From: Orobanche coerulescens
Taxonomy: Eukaryota > Streptophyta > Magnoliopsida > Lamiales > Orobanchaceae
Assembly: GCA_033398695.1 (NCBI GenBank)
Contig: CM065815.1
Coordinates: 6,070,501 to 6,134,500 of the forward strand
DNA: 64,000 nucleotides
Reading direction: 5' to 3'
Each line of letters starts with the position of its first letter. Position 1 is the stretch's first letter. Shown here piece by piece: positions 30,043 through 39,790 of this stretch. The translations under genes and the position numbers were made by a program. The notes under the pieces are model-generated. The model worked only from the letters and a program-made list of their open reading frames with translations, did not search any database and was not told the DNA's origin.

Positions 30043-31208
30043 CCGAAGCCCCCGCCTATCTCTATAGACGATCGTCCGAGTCGAACGCAAAACAGGCTGG
30101 GAAGCTCATACGAGCCGACCCCTGGATCAACCTCGGCGACCGTCTCTATATTCTTCGATCAAGAGAAGGAGACCACGGAAGTCACCCCGATCTCCCTCCT
30201 TATTTAAGAAACCGGAGGACTCGATCGCCATCTGCAGTTCACCGTCTAAACACGATGGACTAAGGCACGAGATCGCCTCCCCCGCACAACGTACACCGTC
30301 GAAGGTCGGCATCTACATGACGATCCAAGGTGGAAGAGTGCGGCCATGGTCTGGCGGTCGATGGAACCGATTGCTTAGGCCATGCAAGGTCCCTTTAGGC
30401 CAAGATCGCCCGCCCTTCGTTTAAATACGAGGCCGGCGTAGTCCGAGGCCCTCGAAATAAATCGGTGGACACGATCGCTCGCCCTCAAAGGTTCATCATC
30501 TAACATGGTGAACCGGACAATGCGACGTGCCACAACCCCGTCTCAACGTACACACCGTCGAGGTCGGCCATCTCCATGGTGGCCGAGGTGGAAGCAGAGC
30601 TAACAAGCCGCGGCGCGGAGTTGATTCATCCGACGCCGCCGCGCAAGGACTCCTCTAGACCGAGACCGCACGCCCTTCGTTTAAATACGAGGCGAGGCGC
30701 GGCCTGTGGAGGACCCTCATAATAAAGTGAGTCACGAGACACTCAATGTCTTCGCGCATCAAGACATGATCAAGGAGTCGGTCCATCGAACTCCGCGATC
30801 GTGCACGGTTCCTCAAGACGGACGGCCGTCCCAGGATTCGACAAACTTGAAGACCGCTCGCTCAAGGAATTATTTTCATCCCCTTACTTCCACTAAGTGA
30901 ATAAAAACAAGGGGCAAGAAGAGTGCGGACTACCTACACGATCGTCGCTATTCAACCACATACGGAGATCGTCATTTTGGATGTAGTGCGGCGATCGAAC
31001 TTGTTGTAAAAAGTTGTCTTATGAGTTTATCAATTCATTTGGAACTACCCTAACGATCTCTCCTCACACATTTGTACAAAGTCAAACAAAGACTTAAAAA
31101 TAACCATTCATTCAAGAGATAAGTCGGAAAGACAAATGCTCATTTCATTACTTGAAAAATAGAGTACACGGTCAGAAGGCCTAAGTGCTACAAAAGAAAA
31201 CTACAAAG
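30043..31208 (+). repeat. Spacer with duplicated block in the Retand-like element
   Basis: A block with caccgtcgaaggtcggc...cgcccttcgtttaaatacgag at about 30294-30435 recurs, diverged, at about 30556-30695 (spacing about 262 bp). The word cgcccttcgtttaaatacga is identical in both. Tat-lineage elements often hold tandem repeats between their coding parts. No pol domain lies here. Confidence 0.65.
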
Positions 31209-33840
31209 CTACAAGTAAGCTAAAAACATCAAAAGGAAGCGCCTCGGGCCCCTGCCGGCCTTCACCATCGGCATTCGGCGCGGTTCCCTCATCTTCGAGC
31301 ATCGGGATGAGCAAGGCTCTGAGACGGATACCGGCTCAAATCCACACCGATGTCCGCTGAGTCCAAGATCGGCAAGGAGAAAGCCGATTGAGAGGATGCT
31401 CCAATGCATATGACTTGAACTTCTCGGCAAGAGGACCGACCTCAAGCCTCCCTTCTTAGCCGCTCGGATCGAGTCGGCGAACGCCAAGTAATAGGCGAAC
31501 TCGGCGACATACTCCAAATTTTGGAAGGGATCGGCCTTGGTCGCCTCGACCTCTCCTCTCGGCTCGGCCATCGCTGTTGCGATCCACAGGCTCGGCCTCC
31601 CTCGCGGCAACCTTCTCTTTCGCCTCGCCCGGCTCGCTCATCAGTAGAGCGATCGTCCTGCTCGCGATCGGCCTCCTCCTCAACAACATTCCTCGCACAG
31701 ACGGCACTCTGCATCTGGTCCCGAAACCGGTCGGCGCCATTCGAATTTCTCGGTCTCCTTCTTCTCCGGCTCAAGCTCATGGCTCGCCCGGGCCGCCTCC
31801 AAGGAGTCCTTCTCCATCGCTGCGATCTTGTCGGCAAACTCGGCGTTCTCTTCCGAGCCGCCTCAAGATCCTCCTGAAGGCGAATAGTGGAGGGCCGCCT
31901 CAAACTCTGGCGGCACTGGACGGCCATGGTCGCCGTCTGAAGAGAAAGGGCGACAACAGCATCCATCGAACTCGACGATCGCAGCCGGACGATCGCATCC
32001 AAATCAGTTGTCCACGCCTTCGGAAAGGCAGAAGCAGCCTTGCTCACATAGGGAGGAATGTCGCAGGAATGGCGAGGAGATCGACTCGCCAGAAAATCCA
32101 CGACCATCGGTGGACAAGACGGGTCTTTGCGACGGATCCTGCACCAAAACACCAAGGTTAATACAACTCCTACGCAGATGTAATTGTCAACACAGAAATG
32201 CTATCTACCTCTCAGCCTTCTCGGGATCCCGACCAAAAAACGGTTTCCCTCGAGGAGTTTCCGCATCCGCGATCGCCGTCTCCGCGGAAAAGCCGCGAGA
32301 GGCGGCTCGCGCTCCGGAGCAACGATGGTGATCGGAGGCGCGGCGATCGGCACTTCATCGCCCGGGGCAGGAAACGAAGTTTCTTGCGGCCTCGGCCTCT
32401 TGCGATTCGCCCGAAGCCCCTCCTCCGGAATTTCCTCCTCAACCTCGACTTGCTCTACGCGAGGCTCCGGCTCCGCACGAGGCACCGCCTCTGGAACTAT
32501 AGGTAATGCGACGGGTGGAACCCGAGTCGACCTCTTCGCCTTGATACGGCCTAGGACTCCTGGGTTCGACATAGCGATCTCCGCCGGAGGCTCCAAAAAG
32601 CGAGGGAAACGAACCTCTGCAGTTAAAGACGATCGACTAACGGTCAGACACTGTCTTCAAATAAGGCGATCGCCTAGAAATTGAAGGTCGCATAAAGTCA
32701 TACCTGGCACCGCGAGATGTCTCGGGAAGCGGAATAGTCGAGCCGACAACCAGCGACTCTCCTTGTTGATCCGAGTGGCGTCTAGATCGTCGTCCGACAA
32801 GCTCCTAATTCGCTCCCAAACAACGAGGAAGTCGAAAGGCAGCTCCTCGATCGCCGGGATATGAAAGCCTGCGAAACAGAAATCAAATTAGATCAGTCCA
32901 ACACGCATCCAAGCGAAGGGAGAGTCTAAACCCTTACCGGGATTCCTCTCCCGAAATTCAGTGGGGATCTCCAGTTCGCCTGTGGGATTGTCGCTCGCCG
33001 AAGCTCTCCACTTGCCGGCGACCCAGAACCACTTCGTCGATCGCCCCGTATCTTATTCGAACTCCATGAATCACCCGGCCAGATCGGCCTTGAATATGGT
33101 AACCGCCGACCAACCTCTATGTGCCGCCGCTTAAACAAATAGTTCATCTCCAACGGCGACGGAGGCAGTACAGCGGTGACCGCCGAAAAGGGTGAGAGTG
33201 CATATGATTTGGAGCTGGGCGTCGGCCACCGAAGTGGCGCCACATTCCAAGCGGCCAACAGATGGGAGACCGCAAAGGACAGAGGGAAGCGCAGCCCGGC
33301 CTCCATAACGGCCTCACTCACTGCGACCATACCCATCGGAGGCTGGTCGGCTCGTTCATTCTCCGCGGGCGCGAACATGTCCACATCCGAAGGAACATGG
33401 AATCTTGTCCTCCAGACGGCCAGATCTCTCCTGGACGTCGAGCTCCGTATTTGGCCGAGCGACCACAACGACACGCGCTGCACGATATCGCGACCGCTTG
33501 GGGAGCACATAGGGATAAGCGACCGAATATCCCCGAAATCGAATCGCGGAGTAGACCGCCAATCTATCCATTATTTCAGAAAGGCCCTATAGCCCGTCCA
33601 AAATCACTATGTTGCTCCCAAGAAGCCCCGATCGCGGATCTCTCTCGATCTGCGATCGTCTCTCCTCACACCGACTCCCTAGCAACATCGGCCTCATTGA
33701 ACAAAGCCTCAACTTCAAAGGGTCGATTCCGGCTCGAATGGCTTCACCGCCTCTCAGTGGAAGACGGAAGAAGTTTCTCCTGGCACCGATGTCCCTGGCG
33801 TAACTAGTTCCCGCTCCAAACGACGATGAGGTTCCGCCAT
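31209..33840 (-). CDS. Antisense multi-exon gene in the Retand-like element (Transposase_28-like aORF)
   Basis: Read leftward from ATG at 33840 (MAEPHRRLERELVTP). A segment VSEAVMEAGLRFPLSFAVSH, with WNVAPLRW, follows at about 33200-33320. After it come TEFRERNP and, across a GT-AG intron (32869-32937, 69 bp), GFHIPAIEELPFDFLVVWER. Two more GT-AG introns fit at 32617-32703 (87 bp) and 32139-32208 (70 bp). The last exons give an E/K-rich tail with DPFQNLEYVAEFAYYLAFAD. The AVMEAGLRFPL core resembles the plant 'putative gypsy-type transposon' domain (PF04195) found in antisense ORFs of Tat elements; its function is unknown. The frame has stops and shifts (for example one near 33755), so this copy may be dead or carry sequence errors. 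A TATA box lies 141 bp upstream. Confidence 0.65.
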
Positions 33841-33980
33841 TTTCGAGTTAGAAAGGAAGAGAAGAATTTTTCTTACCCTAAAAGTGAAATCGATCGACGA
33901 TCGGCGCTTAGATCTTCAAAAATTCGGCGAGGACCTTCTTTCTCCAATGCGTACGCGTGAGTGAGATCGCACCCGCGCCC

Positions 33981-33988
33981 CTTTTATA
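33981..33988 (-). promoter_or_regulatory. TATA box for the antisense gene
   Basis: On the - strand tataaaag (in cctataaaagggg), 141 bp before the ATG at 33840. A gtaagaaaaa string just after tttaggg could be a splice donor in the leader. It implies a promoter independent of the LTRs. Confidence 0.6.
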
Positions 33989-34340
33989 GGAGAAAGCAGG
34001 GACCCGATTGCAATAAAGGGAAATCTCAGGTCGGATCTCAAACGGCGCACTGATTGACCCCCTCGAGACCCGCGTACGCGTCTTTTCGAGGACGCGTCAC
34101 CGAGGAGTCATTAATGACCGTTGGCGTCCTCCAATAGAAGCCCGACACGTGCGTGGAGACTTTTCAACGCCCGTTGTTTTTCCCTGCGATTCGGGCCAAC
34201 CAGGTCGTCCAAATCCAGAGTATATCACTCAAAGACGATCGCGTTCCATTAAACACGAAGCCGCTCGTCAATAGTTCATCGATCGCCAAGAGAGCCACCT
34301 CACCCCACGTTTCCAACGTATGAGCGAGCTGGGGGGCAAT

Positions 34341-35536
34341 TGTTGTGTCACGATTTATTCGTCCCGACAGGCGATCGACTATAAGGCCGAGCGACCAAGT
34401 CAACTCCAGTCAAACTATGACTAGCTCGCCAAGTCGAAGATATCAAACCACCATCGTGCACCTAGCGATCGACTCCCGGGCGATCGCCCTTTGCTGTTGG
34501 CGATCTGCTCTACTAACCGGCTAAGGGCAATCGACTGCGCCCGAGCAGAGACGATCGCCCATCAAAACCGTCAAGGACTGGATCTCGAAAGCACCCACGT
34601 GCGATCCGTAAAAGGCGCCGACAAGATCTTTTGCTAATCGACAAGATCTTTGACTAAAGCTCATCACCTACCCCACCTACCGGCATGTGCGCCAAAGTTG
34701 TCGATAGGGCCGCATGTGACTAACTCAGACGCGTGTAAGCTCCCCATCGACCGAGTAGTTGATCGCCAACAACTCCTGCAGACTCGAGGACAGCCCATGT
34801 GCTAAAAGACGATCGCCCGATTATTATATTGCAGAAAGGCGATCGCCCGGCGTATCCAGGCCCTATAAATAGAGAACCTCCTCCTACTGGAAAAAGGTTC
34901 TCGGATCAATTCATTTGAACCAACGGCTCGGAATTCACTCTACGGTTCCCAGTTCACCGAATATACAGCTCAATTCATTCGACCTACGCTCGAGTCCATT
35001 CTCTCACATTCCGATACATCCACGGAAATCTTGAAGAACACACACACATCATCAAGCTCTGGCTATCTCACCTAATCCGTCTCAGACTTCTCTCTCCAAA
35101 TCTCTCGTCCGTAAGACGATCGGCAGAAGCAGCAAGTCTCCACAAGACAGATTCCAAGGGATTCACAAGCCCAGAAGCCCAAACATCCAGCTATATACTC
35201 GCCGTGAGAGGCGGTCGATCTCTCACCGCCGCGACCGTACATCACCTTTATTACAAGAACTCACAGAGCATCAAATCTGGTTCTTCCGGCAATCTACACG
35301 CTCACTAGCTAAGATAACAAGAAACTTTACACTCATTGTAATTGTATTCTTACATTAATATTTGTATCCCCGAATATCGGTATTAATAATATCTCGCGAG
35401 AGCATTCAAGCCCGGGACTAACAACCCCGGCAAATCTTGTGTTATTTATCTTTCTCTCGGAAGTGCTCTTGCATTTGTTTGCTATCCCATCCATTCCAGC
35501 AATATCTATCTCCGGATAATATTTTGGGTAGCAACA
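34341..35536 (+). repeat. 3' LTR of the Retand-like element
   Basis: 1,196 bp, ends tgttgtgtcacg / gtagcaaca, with ctataaatag as TATA box (the 5' copy has cataaatag). Followed by the duplicated ccatc. Confidence 0.9.
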
Positions 35537-36350
35537 CCATCCACCTAATATGCGGACCATTTATGTATTTATGGTTTTGATGGATTCTCCGACATATTGG
35601 TCGCATGTCGCTCTCCTGTCCACTCAAACTGCTGCAGAACTTCCAAAATAACTTATAAGGACTCGCCTCCCTTATCACATCTAAAGGACTCGATGATGTT
35701 GGATAGTTCACATCAAAAAGTACTTGATGTTTATTGCATGATAGAGATTAATGAATAATATCTCGTCCCATGTGCATATGCAAAGGTCTCACATAAACCA
35801 CCGTCGAAAGAATATGTATGGTGATTATGTAATTGGTTATGAACACCAATTTGCATATATTTGCTTGGGATTATGCAATATTGCATGCAACTTTACTTAA
35901 GTCGTTCATTCTTAGACCTTTTGCTAACCAATTAGTTTATGCGTACCAGTTGGTAACTGGATAGCCTGATTTTTATATTTTGGACCCAGACGGACTTGAG
36001 TGCCAATTGCACATAATTGGTTACGCATTATGTGTGCCTTCTGCGCCCCACAGCGCATTGGTCTTTAGATACGATTAAGTATTCACGTTGGATAAGAATC
36101 TCCAGACGTTTATCCGCTATTTAGAACCTTCACAGTGATCTCTTTACCGCACGATTTGCGGATTGTCACTTTAATGAGACAAACTTACCGTCGTTAGGGG
36201 GAGGAGAGAAAATGTAATTTCTTGGGGAACGACAGGAATTATCATGGTGTCTCCACTTTGTCTCATTATGATCCCCGAACTTCACAATGTTACCGTGAAG
36301 CATAAAGAACACTCGATCTTCAGGATGTAGCAGATTCGATGCCTGATGCA
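35537..36350 (+). pseudogene. Copia B integrase, middle part, broken
   Basis: Continues from 27228. A YVFMVLMDSPTYWSHVALLS-like stretch (first catalytic Asp) is at about 35565-35625. Degenerate core and C-terminal parts follow, including a DCHFNETNLPSLGG-like segment near 36160-36200. Frameshifted throughout. Interrupted at 36355 by the Tekay-like element and resumed at 45198. Confidence 0.65.
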
Positions 36351-36355
36351 TTTAC

Positions 36356-38341
36356 TGTAATATCCGGTTGTAATTCAGTCATTATCATTCAGTAATTTCA
36401 TTCGGTGATTGTCACTCAGTGGATTTTCACTCATTTATAATCTTTCATCAATCATGTTCATTCACCCGTGTTCACCGTTCGGAAAAACTTCGAGTTGTGT
36501 ATCGTTATTGTTCATCGTTTCAACTTTCCTCTTATGAGTTCGACTTTATTAGATCACCATTAATTTTTTTTATAACTCCAAAAATTCTAAATCTTTGCAA
36601 TATTATAGAGCATCGAGTTAGCTTTCCAATGGTTCAAACGGTGAGTCAATCGGAGTCCGGACGAGAGAGTTATGGTCGTTTTAGCTCACCCGCTCGTTAT
36701 TGGCGATCAACTGCCCGTAGGACCGACCGTGTCGTCGACACGGCCGTGCCGTACTACTCGCCGGAAATGCGAAGTTTCTGCCGGCCGAACTCGGCCGTGT
36801 CGTCCGACACGGCCCGTGTCGAACCCTTCCGGATAAGCGAATCGTCTGCCGAGCACGCCCGACCGTGTCGTGCAGCACGGCCGAGTCATGCCGAAGTCAT
36901 TGTCGGACGGGTCACCGTCGGAAGGCCCTCCGCGCCGCGGCCGTGTCAAGCGGACACGGTCGAGTCCTGTCGGCAGGTGTGCGACACGACCGTGCCCGGT
37001 CGGCACGGGCCGTGTCCGTGACGATCAACCCCTATAAAAGGCCCCGCAGACGTTTTCTTGCCATTTTTCACCTTCTTCTCCTCCTCTTCCGCACTGGCGT
37101 GTTCTAAGCTTGAAGCCATGTTGTTTAACAACACATCCATGGATTTCTTGAGGTTATATCATCAATAATCCGTCCGATATCATCCCTTGATCCAAATAAT
37201 CAAGGTTAGATTTCTAGAACCCTACTTTTGGTAAAATTGGGGGTTTTCGTGTTTTTGTCCGATTCGTTCCGTTTTGTTGATTAATTCATGATGAATATGA
37301 TTAATCTTGTTGGTATTCTTAGTTTCCCTACGGATTCATGGTATATTTCGTGATTTTTACGGAATCGAGAGGGTTTGGTTGTGGTCGCCCTCGTTGTTGT
37401 TTATATACGAATATACATGAATCGTAGGCGGGTTTTCGGGGTTTCTTCGTGTAATTTGGATATGGATGATTGATTATCATACTCCTTGCGAATCATTTAG
37501 GTGCGGAAGCGCGTTCTTGGACCTACCGAACTCATACCCTTCCTCCGCTCGATTTCTCGATTTCTCAAAGGCAAGTAAACATTTATGATTGTGCGTTCGA
37601 CTTTGAAAGTAAGAGGAATTGATGGCCTGATATGAACGAACCGTTTTTACGGCATTCATAGATATATTGATGGCATATTATGAACGAACCGTTTTTACGG
37701 CATTCATATATGTATTATTGGCATGTAACGAACGAACCGTTTTGACGGCATTCCTACATGTAACAGCGTATGATATGAACGAACCGTTTCTACGGCATTC
37801 ACATACGTCATAAGATTTTAGTCATTCCTGAATAACTAGTCTTGAATTGATGAATTGACGGATTACATTTACTTTATTGTCGAGGAGTATTGTGTTTCAT
37901 ACTTGATATACTTGCACTAGCTATTCGACGGCTAACCCCTTTATGGGGAAATACGTTTCATGTATTTCGGGTTCCGTAAGATCGGACAGCAGTACCGGGT
38001 CGGCATGAAGATGGTGGGCAAGTGTGATACTGTGTTGATCTTCCAGTTATGTTTTAAGCCTTCCATTCAGTGTTGTTGTACTGGATTGGTTATTGAATAC
38101 TCGAGTATTGTTTTTCCTCTTTCCTTGAAGCTCCGGCCTGTGTTTGCCGAAGTATTGACTTGTGATGTAATGTCTGTGAATACATTGGTTATGTTTTTGA
38201 ATACCTTTGTATCGTCTTTCTTCTCATTATATGTAGACCTTCTCGGTCAAGTTTTATAGTCCCGTGTATGTTTAGCCTTGTGTGTCCCACGGCGGGGCTC
38301 ACGGCGCTGTAATATACCCTGAACAACTTGGGGGTGTTACA
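36356..38341 (+). repeat. 5' LTR of the Tekay-like element
   Basis: 1,986 bp. At about 36715-37020 it has many cgacacgg / ccgtgtcg words in both orientations. The TATA box tataaaag is at 37033. At 37625-37805 there are four tandem units of about 50 bp with gaacgaaccgtttttacggc. It ends cacggcgctgtaata...ggtgttaca. Confidence 0.93.
37625..37805 (+). repeat. Four tandem hairpin-forming units in the Tekay-like LTR
   Basis: Units of about 50 bp, each with (c)gaacgaaccgtttttacggcattc, where ccg-tttttta-cgg-type arms can pair. The same four units recur in the 3' LTR at about 44475-44665. Confidence 0.8.
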
Positions 38342-38346
38342 GAATA

Positions 38347-38358
38347 TGGTATCAGAGC
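38347..38358 (+). other. Primer-binding site of the Tekay-like element
   Basis: tggtatcagagc, complement of the initiator-Met tRNA 3' end, five bases after the LTR. Confidence 0.93.
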
Positions 38359-38585
38359 TTAGGTCTATGGATACCTAGGCTGTCGGTCTTTTGGGTCGAA
38401 TGAGTCGTCAACTTCCCACAGTATCACTACTCTGCCATCATCACAGTGCGACCGGTACTTGTAAGACCTTTTACTCTTCTGATGTTTCCTTATTCATTAT
38501 GCTTCATCTATGGATGTTCTTGAGAATCGATCACCTTAATGACGTGTGTTTGAATTGTGCTTACGTACCTTGTGTGTTCTTCAGT

Positions 38586-39790
38586 ATGTCAGCTGGTAGG
38601 GGCCGTGGCCGTGGTCGTGGCCGTGGACGAGGAAGAGGTCGTGGCGCGGCCGTTTCCATCAGTTCAGTTGCGGGATCGACCAACCCCAGTTTGTCGAACT
38701 CGGTGCATCCCGACACCGAGAGTCAGCACGACCAATCAGACGGTCAGGGGAACAACGCGGACGTTGGAGTGGCGAATGCACTTCAACAATTGGCTACTCA
38801 GATGACTATTTTGGCCCAAACTGTTCAGCTGAATAACCCGAACCCAAACACGGATGCCTTGCTTCAGAACGTAATCCGTATGCACCCTCCACAGTTTGGC
38901 GGTGCCACAGACCCGTTAAGTGGGAAGGCGCTAGCGGAATTAGAGAAGATTTTCGAGGCGGTTGATTGCCCCGAGGTGAGGAAAGTACCAATTGCTCAGT
39001 ATTTTCTTACTAAGGAGGCCGCTACTTGGTGGAAGGTCATCAAGCCACAGGATCGTATTGCCTCGTGGGATGAATTTAAGGAGCTCTTGGAGGCCGAGTT
39101 TTGCCCTTGGCCGGTACGAGAGAGCCGAATCCGAGCTTTCTTCGAGGCTAAACCACAGGATATTCCCGTTTCGCAGGCGATCGTGGAGTACAATCAACAA
39201 TTGATCCATGTGAAGGATCAAATGCATGTAACGAGCGTGATAAGATCCGTTATTTTGATATGCGGATGAAATTGGACTTACGACGGTACATGGCCGGATT
39301 TGCTTGTACCACGCTGAAAGAGTATCAGGACAGAGCTTTAGCCCATGATATGTTGAGCCCCGACAACGATACCGTCGAAGAACCTAAGAAACAGAAAGTC
39401 GCGGGAAATTTTTCTGGATCTAAAGGTGGCAACTTTCAGAAGTCTCAGACGACTAACCGTTTCGCCGGACAGTCGTCGCGTTCTAATAAAGGGAAGAGGG
39501 GTTACCGTTCCACTCCAGGTACCTCAAATCGCACGGTGACTTGCTATAATTGTGGCCGCCCAGGCCACTTGAATTCGGAATGCTACTTTCCACCATTAAA
39601 GTGTCACACGTGTGGTCAGATGGGGCATAGAGCGGTTTATTGTTCCGAGCCGAACCAGACTTTGGACACTCGGGCTTCTGCCCCAACACCCCTTGATCAA
39701 GGTGTTAATCAGCGGCAATCTTTCGGTCAACCTCAGCAGAATTTTGGCAGGGGCCGGGACGGGTCGAGCGGCTGGAGGGGGGAACTCTAG
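38586..39790 (+). pseudogene. gag of the Tekay-like element, one frameshift
   Basis: It starts MSAGRGRGRGRGRG at 38586 (Arg-Gly repeat, about residues 4-20). The gag core has PPQFGGATDPL, AEATWW-like KEAATWWK and WDEFKELLEAEF. Two CCHC knuckles, CYNCGRPGHLNSEC and CHTCGQMGHRAVYC, lie at about 39541-39650. The frame is lost near 39235-39260 and resumes in another frame, consistent with a small deletion. Nucleocapsid and capsid functions of the element. Confidence 0.88.

Larger units (their letters stand above)
27229..35536 (+). mobile_element. Tat/Retand-like Gypsy element with gag and spliced antisense gene but no pol
   Basis: LTRs tgttgtgtcacg...gcaaca (1,199 and 1,196 bp) are flanked by a perfect duplication ccatc (27224-27228 and 35537-35541). 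After the 5' LTR comes attggcgctagagg, of the TGGCGC type used by Tat/Athila relatives. A polypurine-like gagctggggggcaat precedes the 3' LTR. Inside are a gag (28555-30042), a repeat-bearing spacer (30043-31208) and an antisense gene (31209-33840). I find no protease, RT, RNase H or integrase motif on either strand. The layout resembles non-autonomous gag-only (TR-GAG-like) elements, with the antisense ORF known from Tat-lineage elements. Confidence 0.85.

Noticed and set aside
31521..32161. Long + strand ORFs (118-194 codons) opposite the antisense gene
   Set aside because: They are shadows of the GC-rich - strand exons; motif content and splice signals support the - strand only.
27229..35536. 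GCGATCGC words as a sign of cyanobacterial (HIP1) contamination
   Set aside because: The words lie within a plant LTR element with its own target duplication inside a plant Copia, so contamination is excluded.
37625..37805. Regularly spaced repeats resembling a CRISPR array
   Set aside because: The units are diverged tandem LTR repeats in a plant element present in both LTRs, with no unique spacers.
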